Origin: PALSA-505 sp963762615
GTDB lineage: Bacteria; Actinomycetota; Actinomycetes; Streptosporangiales; Streptosporangiaceae
Length of the DNA: 64,000 nucleotides
Reading direction: 5' to 3'
Assembly: GCA_963762615.1 (NCBI GenBank)
Contig: CAVXLG010000001.1
Coordinates: 1 to 64,000, forward strand
Shown in pieces: positions 24,386 through 32,036 of the stretch. Position numbers and translations under genes: made by a program. Position 1 is the first letter of the stretch. Each line of letters starts with the position of its first letter. A model generated the notes under the pieces. That model was not told the DNA's origin and made no database searches. It saw only the letters and a list, made by a program, of their open reading frames with translations.

Positions 24386-24653
24386 CCTACACAGGCCGCC
24401 TGCCTCGCCGGTTGCACGATCGACCGACTGATGCGCCTATGGCGACGCCGTGCGGAGAGTTCCATGCACCGCCACCGGCAGGACCCGGCCGATCACCCGG
24501 CGCCGGGTCCAGGATGTCGATCATCTCGGTCTGGATGAACTCATTTACACGAATCGTCGCGATTCTAATATCCATTTCGCACATGACAACGATGTGTCAT
24601 CGCAAGTGAGAATATGACACCAAATATGAGGCCCTGCAAACACGCGGCGCCGG

Positions 24654-27600
24654 TCAGCCGGGCGCCATGTCCACGAACCGGCTGTAGTGCCCCTGGAAGG
24701 CGACCGTCACCGTCGCGGTGGGCCCGTTCCTGTGCTTGGCGACCACCAGGTCCGCCTCGCCCGCCCGCGGCGACTCGCGCTCGTACGCATCCTCACGGTG
24801 CAGCAAGATCACCATATCCGAGTCCTGCTCAATAGAATTGTGCAGGCTGACACCATTCGCCACGAAATTATGGCTCTCCAGGACCGTTGCATCATAAACA
24901 GGATGCTCGCCAGTACTCTCGATAGACTCAATCGTATCCCAGTACACGTCGTTGGTGGCGAGCATATCCAGCTCAGCATCGTCCAGAGCATCCGCAATAC
25001 GACGCAGGCGATCATGCGGAGGATTGACGACCGGGTTGAGATCTCCGCGGCTCGCGGTTCCTGCCCTTGCCTGAAGTAGCGCTAGCCCGGCGCCCTGCCC
25101 GTCCATCGCGTCATGCACGCGCTTCCGCACATCGGCCGGAATGGTGTCGAATCGGCCCGCAGCTGTCATCGACTGCAGTCGCGTGAGTGCTCGCTTCACC
25201 TGCAGCGCGCGGTCGCCGTGTGCTCCTATCTCCGTGAGAAACCGTCTCTGCTCGTCAACGCCATTCACATCCAGGGTCCACTGAGGATGCCCGTATGTGC
25301 TCCCGACCGTACGGAGCCGGGACCGAATGCTAAACCGCAGCAACAAGCTCTGGAGATCACGCGCCAGTCGCTCACTAGTTGTCGCGTAGTAAACGCGGAC
25401 GAATCCTGACCTGGAAACTGTCACAGATTCGTCAGTAGCCCAGAGATGACGCAGAAATAGCGCGAGCTGACGCCTAGGAAGCGAGAAGACCCGTGCCGGA
25501 ATGAATTTTTCGTGACTGCGCAGACCGAACAGCCCTAGGCCGTCCAGCCATTCAGCGATCGGGGCCGGCTTGCCGTGAGTCACATCACAGGGTGCTGGCA
25601 GCCGCAGCGACGTGCAACGAGCCGCCTCGTGCTCGTAACGTATCGCCGTAACGCCAAAGTAGCGCGCGGCCTTGGTCACCGCTGCAAGGTTGGCTTCGTC
25701 CGCGCTCGCGTACCGGATTTGCTGATTCCCCACGAAAGAACCATTCCCGACAAGGTGCGCGAGCATGATGATCTCTGGCTCTGGCTGTTCGCGCGTCAAG
25801 ATCGGTTCAGGAACCTGCCGCGGCACGGCAACCCGCGAACCGGTCGTCAGCTCGCCGAGCGGACGCCACCCGTCATAGCTGAGAAACGGATGATTGGCAG
25901 TCACGTGGATTTCCCGGCCCGACGTCAGCCGCACCCTGAAGGCTTCTTTGACGCCACTGGAGAAAGCGTGCGTCATAGGGCGGGGGACCAGCCGCATCCT
26001 GTCGTCGAGAGACCACACGGGCACGTCGCGTTCCCCTGACTCCAGCAGCTCCCCCAGCGTGACCTCGGTGCCGTTGTCGGCCCGCAGAATGCGGGTCTCC
26101 GCTGTCAGGCACCCTGATTCGCGCAGGTCAGAGAGCATGGGGCGCTTGTCCGTGCGCTGCTCGGGGCCGCGGTTGAGCTGCGACACCGCCACCACGGGGA
26201 CGTCGAGTTCCTTGGCGAGCAGCTTGAGCGACCGGGACATCTCCGACACCTCCTGCTGCCGGTTCTCCACCTTCCTCGGCGAGCTCATCAACTGCAGGTA
26301 GTCGATGATCACCATCCGCAGGTCGTTGCGCTGCTTCAACCGCCGGCACTTGGACCGGATCTCCATCATGGACAGGTTCGGCGAGTCGTCGATGAACAGC
26401 GGCGCGTCCGCAACCTCGCTCATCCTGCGGGCCAGCCGCGTCCAGTCGTCATCGGTCAGCTGGCCCGTGCGCATGGTCTGCAGCGGCACCCGCGCCTCGG
26501 CCGAAAGCAGCCGCATGGTGATCTCGTTGCGGCTCATCTCCAGGCTGAACATCACGGTGGTCATCCTGCCCTGCACCGAGGCGGCCCGGGCGAGGTCGAG
26601 AGCCAAGGTCGAATTGTGGGTCGGGATCCATGAACGCCCGGCCAGGTATACGTGCTCCGCATTGTCCACCTGTACGCAGCGAACAGGCACGCTCGGGATC
26701 GGCCGTACATCCGTGATGAACCGGCAGCGCGTCCTCGGGTGCGCTCTGGCAGTTTGCCGCGCGAGTTTCCGCGTCAGCCGGAATACCTCGTCGGCTGGCG
26801 TGAACGTGACCGCATAACACGTGGAGCTTTCCTCGGTTGCCCCCTTCACTTGCTTAGTCGTCATCCTGGCGCGGTAACCCAGGCTGAGGACAAGTTCCAG
26901 AGTGTCTGCGGCAAGCCGGCGATTGGTCACGGCGAACTGAACGGTGCCGTTTTTGGTCACATACCCATCAGTGTCGAGGAGGCCGGCAAGCAGCGCCCGG
27001 CGCTGCGCCTCGGCTGCTCGGAGGTATTGAGCCGGAATGTGCTTGTTGCCGAGTACGCCTAGCCTGCGCAAGATAGCCGTGGTGCTTCCATGGTCGGTCC
27101 AGCAAACCCGGCACATTCGGCCGCCGCTGGACGTCCGGCCGCATTCCGGGCATTCGGGTTGCCGGGAAGGTCCAAGCAAGGCGCGGCGTTGAAGGGAACG
27201 CAGCCTGCCACCGCAGACGCGGCCGCATGCCCGCACCTGCGCAGTCCGTGGCCTGAATGGTTTTCCGCACACAGCGCAGGAACGCTCGGAAACCGGGGCC
27301 GGTTCTGGCAGCCGGATGGCATAGCGCAATCGTGATACCGGTGACTTCACGACCCGAAGGCCCTCGGCTTCGATCTCACTGATTATTTCCTGGTCAGCGC
27401 TTGTCAGCTGGCAGCCCCGGCTTGTGCCGTCACCGAGCCAGGCGCCCAGAGCGTAGGGGGGGAACGGCAGCTCCCTTGCCGGCAGCTCGGCAGCCTGGGC
27501 CACGGCGACCGCATGGTTGAGGCGCCCGTCGGCAGCTGAGCGCAGAGTCGCCGCGATCTGCGCCGTGGTCTTGATGTCCTGGTGCACTGCGGTCATGACT

Positions 27601-28805
27601 GAATTCTTGGGGCGGTCCGCCTGCCGCGTCATAGCGGTCATCAGCGCATGCCGCGACAAGTACGCCGGTGCGCGCCAGACATAGGAGCGCTCCTGGCCCT
27701 CGGCCTGCACGGGAACTCTCGCGCGAGCGAGGCCGACCTCGCGCCCCGCCGTGTGCATCACATTCCGGAACTCTGGACCCACTGTTGCCGGCACTTCCGC
27801 GCTCGCCGCGTAACGGTCAGGTTCGCGCAGCGCCGCGGCACAGGCATCCCGCAGGCGTTCTCTCGAGACTTCGGGCCAGTACCGAGCCGTACGATTCTCG
27901 GCTCGCTGCCGCCGACTCGCCCTGGTGGTTGTCCGCCATTGGTGCTCAGCATCAGCGATGACGACCGTGCCGTCGTCGAACTCCACCTCGAAGCATGGGC
28001 GTCCGTGCATGATCCCTGTGGCGGCAAGGACGCGAGTTGGCTGACCGTCAGCCCCGATCAGCTGGTCGCCCACCTGGACTTCGCCCATGGTGGTCCAGCC
28101 AGTGGGGGTCGGGAGCGGCGTGTCCAGCGCGAGCGCCTTGCCCAGGGCCGGCCTCGCGGCGATGACGATCATCTGGCCGGGATGCAGCCCGTTGGTGAGC
28201 GCGTCCAGGTCGGCGAACCCGGTGGGCACGCCGGTCATCCTGCCGCCGTGGCTGCCGATGGCCTCGATCTCGTCCAGCGTTCCCGGCATGATCTCCGAGA
28301 GCGGCAGGTAGTCCTCGCTCACCCTCCGGTCGGTGACCGCGTACACCTCGGCCTGCGCCTGATCGACGAGGTCGTCGGCCTCGCCGTCGCCGGAGAAGCC
28401 GAGCTGGACGATCCGGGTGCCGACCTCGACGAGCCGCCGCAGGATGGCCCGCTCCCTGACGATCCGGGCGTAGTAGCCGGCGTTGGCCGCGGTCGGCACG
28501 GAGGCGATCAGCGTGTGCAGGTAGTCGGCGCCGCCCATCCGGGCGACCTCGCCGCGCCGGGTCAGCTCTGCCGCCACCGTGACCGCGTCGGCCGGCTCGC
28601 CGCGGCCGTACAGGTCAAGGATGACCTCGTGCACGATCTGGTGCGCGGGCCGGTAATGATCGTGCGGCCTGATGACCTCGAGCACGTCGGAGATGGCGTC
28701 CCTGGACAGCAGCATCCCGCCGAGCACGCAGCGCTCGGCGTCGATGTCATGCGGCGGTGTCCGCTCGAAATCTCCGCTCCGGGGCGCGATCTCGGTGACG
28801 CTCAC
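24654..28805 (-). CDS. dnaB: Replicative DNA helicase DnaB with two inteins
   Basis: 1383 residues, three times the usual length because two inteins interrupt it; the exteins (1-223, 732-898, 1324-1383) sum to 450 residues. N-terminal domain: RTPPHDIDAERCVLGGMLLS to about 160. The RecA-like core starts at TGVPTGFADLDALTNGLHPG. Walker A is split as ARPALGK / STLALDLARA by intein 1. Walker B and later motifs (MVIIDYLQLMS, VVAVSQLNRGPEQR, KRPMLSDLRESG / SIEQDSDMVILLHR) flank intein 2. The C-terminus VTVAFQGHYSRFVDMAPG is typical. DnaB is the hexameric 5'-3' helicase of the replication fork. Both inteins must splice out before ATP can be bound. It lies downstream of rplI, as in Streptomyces; two DnaA boxes lie upstream of its start. 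Confidence 0.96.
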   Translation of the reverse strand: MSVTEIAPRSGDFERTPPHDIDAERCVLGGMLLSRDAISDVLEVIRPHDHYRPAHQIVHEVILDLYGRGEPADAVTVAAELTRRGEVARMGGADYLHTLIASVPTAANAGYYARIVRERAILRRLVEVGTRIVQLGFSGDGEADDLVDQAQAEVYAVTDRRVSEDYLPLSEIMPGTLDEIEAIGSHGGRMTGVPTGFADLDALTNGLHPGQMIVIAARPALGKALALDTPLPTPTGWTTMGEVQVGDQLIGADGQPTRVLAATGIMHGRPCFEVEFDDGTVVIADAEHQWRTTTRASRRQRAENRTARYWPEVSRERLRDACAAALREPDRYAASAEVPATVGPEFRNVMHTAGREVGLARARVPVQAEGQERSYVWRAPAYLSRHALMTAMTRQADRPKNSVMTAVHQDIKTTAQIAATLRSAADGRLNHAVAVAQAAELPARELPFPPYALGAWLGDGTSRGCQLTSADQEIISEIEAEGLRVVKSPVSRLRYAIRLPEPAPVSERSCAVCGKPFRPRTAQVRACGRVCGGRLRSLQRRALLGPSRQPECPECGRTSSGGRMCRVCWTDHGSTTAILRRLGVLGNKHIPAQYLRAAEAQRRALLAGLLDTDGYVTKNGTVQFAVTNRRLAADTLELVLSLGYRARMTTKQVKGATEESSTCYAVTFTPADEVFRLTRKLARQTARAHPRTRCRFITDVRPIPSVPVRCVQVDNAEHVYLAGRSWIPTHNSTLALDLARAASVQGRMTTVMFSLEMSRNEITMRLLSAEARVPLQTMRTGQLTDDDWTRLARRMSEVADAPLFIDDSPNLSMMEIRSKCRRLKQRNDLRMVIIDYLQLMSSPRKVENRQQEVSEMSRSLKLLAKELDVPVVAVSQLNRGPEQRTDKRPMLSDLRESGCLTAETRILRADNGTEVTLGELLESGERDVPVWSLDDRMRLVPRPMTHAFSSGVKEAFRVRLTSGREIHVTANHPFLSYDGWRPLGELTTGSRVAVPRQVPEPILTREQPEPEIIMLAHLVGNGSFVGNQQIRYASADEANLAAVTKAARYFGVTAIRYEHEAARCTSLRLPAPCDVTHGKPAPIAEWLDGLGLFGLRSHEKFIPARVFSLPRRQLALFLRHLWATDESVTVSRSGFVRVYYATTSERLARDLQSLLLRFSIRSRLRTVGSTYGHPQWTLDVNGVDEQRRFLTEIGAHGDRALQVKRALTRLQSMTAAGRFDTIPADVRKRVHDAMDGQGAGLALLQARAGTASRGDLNPVVNPPHDRLRRIADALDDAELDMLATNDVYWDTIESIESTGEHPVYDATVLESHNFVANGVSLHNSIEQDSDMVILLHREDAYERESPRAGEADLVVAKHRNGPTATVTVAFQGHYSRFVDMAPG
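24837..26111 (-). other. Intein 2 in DnaB: class 1-type with degenerate endonuclease
   Basis: 425 residues (899-1323) inserted at DLRESG|C...HN|SIEQ, the same site as the well-known cyanobacterial DnaB intein. It starts with Cys (CLTAETRILRADNG), has block B EIHVTANHPFLSYDGWRPLG with the TxxH motif, and ends FVANGVSLHN before Ser, so the class 1 splicing residues are complete. The endonuclease part is recognisable (IMLAHLVGNGSF, LALFLRHLWATDESV), but the first motif has Asn in place of the usual catalytic Asp, so homing activity is probably lost. Confidence 0.92.
26613..28136 (-). other. Intein 1 in DnaB: class 3-type with LAGLIDADG endonuclease
   Basis: 508 residues (224-731) inserted after Walker A Lys, P-loop GK|A...HN|S. 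It begins with Ala instead of Cys/Ser, ends WIPTHN and is followed by Ser. The Trp-Cys-Thr triplet of class 3 inteins is present: Trp in AEHQWRTTT (block B), Cys in VRCVQVDN (block F), Thr in WIPTHN (block G). Class 3 inteins start splicing with this internal Cys. Two LAGLIDADG motifs with acidic residues (YALGAWLGDGT near 455 and LLAGLLDTDGYV near 607) indicate a possibly active homing endonuclease. Between them is a cysteine-rich insertion at 510-568. Confidence 0.92.
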
Positions 28806-29250
28806 CTGCCTACCGCCTCCCCTGCACCCGACATCGTTCGCGACTGTGTTCGGTTAGCTGATTCCTTTGTAGCTAATGCCTACGACAGTTTCCCTGGACC
28901 TGCGGCAGAGGCCAACCCCGAGTGTGCACGCCCCTGTGGATAACTTGTGCAGACACGCCGCTGACGCTGTGCGCAGCCTGGGGGCATCGCTGGGGACATC
29001 CCCGGCTACCCGCCGCAGTCGGGCCGCCGGCCTGCTGTAATGCGATCCACCGGCTGTGCGGAAGAAATACTTTTTCCGCTTTCTGGTCGTCCACAACAGC
29101 CAGAAGTTATCCACACACGGAGGATGACCGGTCACCCCCGGTCAGCGGCCAGGCCACCGGGCGCCGCGGGGCCTTGCGCCGCTCCCGGGCGGGCAGCCGA
29201 TTCTCCGCGTCCGCGTGCGAGCCGGCCGGCCGCCGGGCTATCGTTCGAGT
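28806..29250. other. dnaB upstream region
   Basis: No gene seen on either strand. It is less GC-rich than the surroundings, with AT-rich patches at 28850-28880 and 29065-29115, and carries the DnaA boxes listed separately. The dnaB promoter should lie here. Confidence 0.5.
28935..29115. promoter_or_regulatory. DnaA-box cluster upstream of dnaB
   Basis: Two perfect DnaA boxes TTATCCACA are in opposite orientation: 28935-28943 (as TGTGGATAA) and 29107-29115. A weaker TCGTCCACA is at 29087-29095, next to the second. DnaA could regulate dnaB from here. Function is inferred from the motif only. Confidence 0.6.
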
Positions 29251-29442
29251 GTGTGTTCGACCCCCGAAGCGGCGCTGGAGGAGCTGGCCCGGGCCCTGGA
29301 CGAGCTGGCCGCAGACATCGGCGCCGGCGTGGCGCCCGGCCAGCTGGCCGGGCGTATCGACCGGCTCTGGGGGATGATCACCGCCCTTGACCCCGAGCTG
29401 GCCCGGCGCCGCTCGAGGTACGAGCGCGCGCCGGACGGCTAG
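29251..29442 (+). CDS. Small hypothetical protein between dnaB and rplI
   Basis: 63 residues from GTG 29251 (VCSTPEAALEELARALDE). A helical, acidic protein with the phrase LARRIDRLW-like GRIDRLWGMITALDPELARR. It runs opposite to dnaB and rplI. No known domain recognised; composition is protein-like rather than shadow, but no convincing ribosome binding site is seen. Moderate to low certainty. Confidence 0.4.
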   Translation: MCSTPEAALEELARALDELAADIGAGVAPGQLAGRIDRLWGMITALDPELARRRSRYERAPDG

Positions 29443-29601
29443 GCACACCCGCAAGCGCCCGGCCGCGGAGGGTGCCGGGCCGGCGCAGTGCACGGCAGCA
29501 CCCGGACGCCGGACCTTCCGCCTGCCTGCCCGGCCGGCGCCGCCCGGCCGGGCACTGGAGCGCCGCGCCCTGACCCAGCGCTGTACCGCCGGCCCGGCGC
29601 T

Positions 29602-30063
29602 CTAGGCGCCGACGATCTCGACGTCGACCGAGGCGCTGACCTCCGGATGCAGCCGCACCGCTACCTGGTGCGAGCCCACGGTCTTGATCGGGTTGACGAC
29701 TTCGATCCGGCGCCTGTCGAGCTCGGGGCCGCCCGCGGCGCGGACCGCCGCCGCGATGTCCGCGGGGGTCACCGAGCCGAACAGCCGGCCGCTGGCGCCG
29801 GCCCGGGTCTCCAGCCGGACGGTGAGCGCCTCCAGCTCGGCCGCGGCGCGCTTGGCGTCATCGAGCCCCTGGATCGCGCGCGCCGAACGCGCCCCCTTGA
29901 TCAGGTCGATCTGCTTCTCCGCGCCGCGCGTCCAGGGCATCGCGAGCTTGCGCGGTATCAGGTAGTTGCGCCCGTACCCGCCGGCCACCTCGACCACGTC
30001 GCCCGGGCCGCCGAGGCCGGTGACTTCCTGGGTGAGGATGAGCTTCATCGGTGTGCGACTCAT
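29602..30063 (-). CDS. rplI: 50S ribosomal protein bL9
   Basis: 153 residues from ATG 30063, chosen because GGGGGA lies 8 bases upstream; the classic MKLILTQEV start at 30048 has no such site. N-terminal RNA-binding domain (TGLGGPGDVVEVAGGYGRNY, LIPRKLA), long connecting helix (DDAKRAAAELEALTVRLETR) and C-terminal domain (LFGSVTPADIAAAVRA, VGSHQVAVRLHPEV) are all present. It binds 23S rRNA near the L1 stalk and supports reading-frame fidelity. It is the last gene of the rpsF-ssb-rpsR-rplI operon. Confidence 0.96.
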   Translation of the reverse strand: MSRTPMKLILTQEVTGLGGPGDVVEVAGGYGRNYLIPRKLAMPWTRGAEKQIDLIKGARSARAIQGLDDAKRAAAELEALTVRLETRAGASGRLFGSVTPADIAAAVRAAGGPELDRRRIEVVNPIKTVGSHQVAVRLHPEVSASVDVEIVGA

Positions 30064-30081
30064 CGGTGCGATCCCCCGGCC

Positions 30082-30318
30082 TCAGCGCGCGGTGCTCGTG
30101 TAGGGCAGCAGCGCCATCTCGCGCGCGTTCTTGATCGCCGTCGCGACGTCACGCTGGTGCTGCGTGCAGTTGCCGGTGACCCGCCGGGCCCGGATCTTGT
30201 GCCGGTCGGAGATGAACTTGCGCAGCAGCGCGGTGTCCTTGTAATCGACGTAGACGATCTTCTCCTGGCAGAACAGGCACACTTTCTTCTTGGGCTTGCG
30301 TATCGGTGCCTTGGCCAT
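30082..30318 (-). CDS. rpsR: 30S ribosomal protein bS18
   Basis: 78 residues from ATG 30318. Conserved bS18 sequence: KKVCLFCQEKIVYVDYKD, ALLRKFISDRHKIRARRVTG, HQRDVATAIKNAREMALLPY. The CxxC plus a later Cys (GNCTQHQ) suggests the zinc-binding (C+) form rather than the zinc-free paralog. It binds the 30S platform next to bS6. It sits between ssb and rplI with an 18-base gap to rplI. Confidence 0.96.
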   Translation of the reverse strand: MAKAPIRKPKKKVCLFCQEKIVYVDYKDTALLRKFISDRHKIRARRVTGNCTQHQRDVATAIKNAREMALLPYTSTAR

Positions 30319-30388
30319 CGTGGTGCTCCTCTGCAGAGCCCCGCGTCAGCGGGGATGGTCGGTTTCTCGGATTAGGGATGGTCGGCGG

Positions 30389-30917
30389 TCAGAACGGGGG
30401 CTCGTCCGTGGTCCCGCCGTCGCCGGACTCGGCCGCCCAGGGGTCGTCCGCGGCCCGGCTGGCCTGACCGGCGTAGCCGCCGGACTGGGCGCCGGAGCCG
30501 CTCTGGCCGCTTTGGCTGCCTTGGCCGCCGTAGCCGCCGCCGCTGGACCGGCTGGACCTGGTCACCTTGGCGGACGCGCTGCGCAGCGACGGGCCGACGT
30601 CGTCGACTTCGACTTCGTACACGGTGCGCTTCTCGCCCTCCTTGGTCTCATAGGAGCGCTGCCGTAGCCGCCCGGCGACGATCACCCGCATGCCTCGCTG
30701 CAGGCTCTCGGCCGCGTTCTCTGCGGCTTGCCGCCACACGCTGCAGCTGAGGAAGAGGCTGTCGCCGTCCTTCCACTCGCCGGTCGCGTTGTCGCGGAAC
30801 CGCGGCGTGGAGGCGACGCGGAACTTGGCGACGGCCTGCCCGGTCTGCGTGTAACGGAGCTCCGGATCGTTCAACGAGATTCCCGGCGATCGTGATCTGT
30901 GTGTCGCCTGCTGCCAT
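30389..30917 (-). CDS. ssb: Single-stranded DNA-binding protein, apparent +1 frameshift near the start
   Basis: The start MAAGDTQITIAGNLV (ATG 30917) is in one frame. From NDPELRYTQTGQAVAKF the protein continues in another, the change fitting one extra base at about 30869-30875. Without the shift, translation would need the TTG at 30874 and would lose the first OB-fold strand. The rest is normal: OB fold to about residue 110 (FLSCSVWRQAAENAAESL, YEVEVDDVGPSLR), a Gly/Ser/Gln-rich linker and the acidic tip DGGTTDEPPF that binds partner proteins. SSB coats single-stranded DNA at the fork. As ssb is essential (unless a second copy exists), sequence error or frameshifting is likelier than loss. 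Confidence 0.88.
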
Positions 30918-30974
30918 GGGGGCTGCTCCCGGTCGTTCGGCTGGTGGGTCTATCGCGGCGCGCGGGCGGGCCGC

Positions 30975-31266
30975 TCAGTGCTGGTCGGGGCGGAGAATCT
31001 TCGTCCGCAGGATGGCCTCGTTCAGGTTCAGCTGCCGGTCCAGTTCCCGGACCGCGTCAGGCTCCGACGTCAGGTCCACGACCGCGTAGATGCCTTCGAA
31101 CTTCTTGTCGATACTATATGCTAGCCTGCGACGGCCCCACACGTCGACTTTGTTGAACGCTTCCGCCGCGTGTCTGGATGACCGTGAGAAACTGATCAAG
31201 CGACGGCTGGACGGTACGTTCCTCGAGCTCTGGGTCGAGGATGATCATCATCTCGTAGTGGCGCAT
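30975..31266 (-). CDS. rpsF: 30S ribosomal protein bS6, apparent +1 frameshift
   Basis: The start MRHYEMMIILDPELEERTVQ (ATG 31266) and the end NKVDVWGRRRLAYSIDKK followed by FEGIYAVVDLT are in different frames. The change lies at about 31152-31157 and fits one inserted base within GTTCAACAAAGTC. Joined, they give a normal bS6 of about 96 residues ending in RTKILRPDQH. bS6 pairs with bS18 on the 30S platform. It is the first gene of the operon with ssb, rpsR and rplI. As the gene is highly conserved on both sides of the break, a base error is the simplest explanation. Confidence 0.9.
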
Positions 31267-31530
31267 GGGCGGACCCGGCCTCCTCTGGACTGGCGCGGTC
31301 ACGGCGTTTCGGTGACAGGAGGTGCAGCGCGCCGCGATAAGGCAGACCCCGCCGCTGGCGCGCGCAGCGCGGACAGCTTACCAAGGGTCAGAGCGTGCAT
31401 TTGACCGAACGGTGGCACCCGGTTCCGTTCGGCCTGCCGCGGCCAGCCGGGCGCGGCCGGACCGCGATTCCGGGACGGCGAAGACGGGAATCATCACGGA
31501 GATGTCTTCGGCACTCCGGAGGTGGCTGCC

Positions 31531-31839
31531 ATGCCTCAAGCCGTCCGAGCCCACCCGCACCTGCCGCACGTCACGCTCAACAGTGACGGGCGCCCGCACC
31601 CGCTGCTGAACGCGCTCACGCTGGTGACGCTGACCCTCGGCGTTGCGGCCCTCATCCTCGGCTTCATCGTCCGGACGCACCTGGCGGCCTGCGTGCTCGG
31701 CCTGCTGGCCCTGCTCATCGGGCTGTACTGCCAGCTGATCTCCGAGACCAGGGAGGAGCGGATCCTCATCGTGACCGGCCTGGTGGCCGCGTTCGTCGGG
31801 GCCGGGCTCGGCTTCGCGCACGGCGGCTTCGCGCTCTGA
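31531..31839 (+). CDS. Small integral membrane protein
   Basis: 102 residues from ATG 31531, with GGAGG 8 bases upstream. Three predicted membrane helices: LTLVTLTLGVAALILGFIV, LAACVLGLLALLIGLYC, ILIVTGLVAAFVGAGLGFA. A small membrane protein next to rpsF is common in this actinobacterial cluster, but its function is unknown to me. It is divergent from rpsF, with about 265 bases between the two starts. Confidence 0.7.
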   Translation: MPQAVRAHPHLPHVTLNSDGRPHPLLNALTLVTLTLGVAALILGFIVRTHLAACVLGLLALLIGLYCQLISETREERILIVTGLVAAFVGAGLGFAHGGFAL

Positions 31840-31877
31840 TCGCAGCCAGGCCAGGACCCGCCGGGCCCGGCGCCCCG

Positions 31878-31933
31878 GGTGGTCGATGGCACATTGCCTC
31901 CCCCCAGGAGTCGGCGATGGCACATCGACCACC
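31878..31933. repeat. Inverted repeat with internal direct repeat
   Basis: GGTGGTCGATG (31878-31888) pairs with CATCGACCACC (31923-31933); the arms extend imperfectly into flanking GC-rich bases. GATGGCACA is also directly repeated at the inner edge of each arm. It may end the upstream transcript or be a protein-binding site. Confidence 0.5.
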
Positions 31934-32036
31934 GGGCGCCCCCGCCGCCGGGCGCTCCGGGCCGTCCGGGCGCTCCGGGCCGCCGAGGCCGTCTTCCGGG
32001 GGGACGTGTCGCGCCGGATGGTTCTAGGCTCGGAGG

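Noticed and set aside
24560..24610. Terminator or small RNA after dnaB
   Set aside because: A weak 6-bp hairpin (ATGACA/TGTCAT at 24583-24600) lies in AT-richer DNA about 50 bases past the stop, but nothing else supports an RNA or terminator.
29251..29442. Possible antitoxin or regulator between dnaB and rplI
   Set aside because: The small helical protein has no recognised domain and no partner gene, so no function was assigned.
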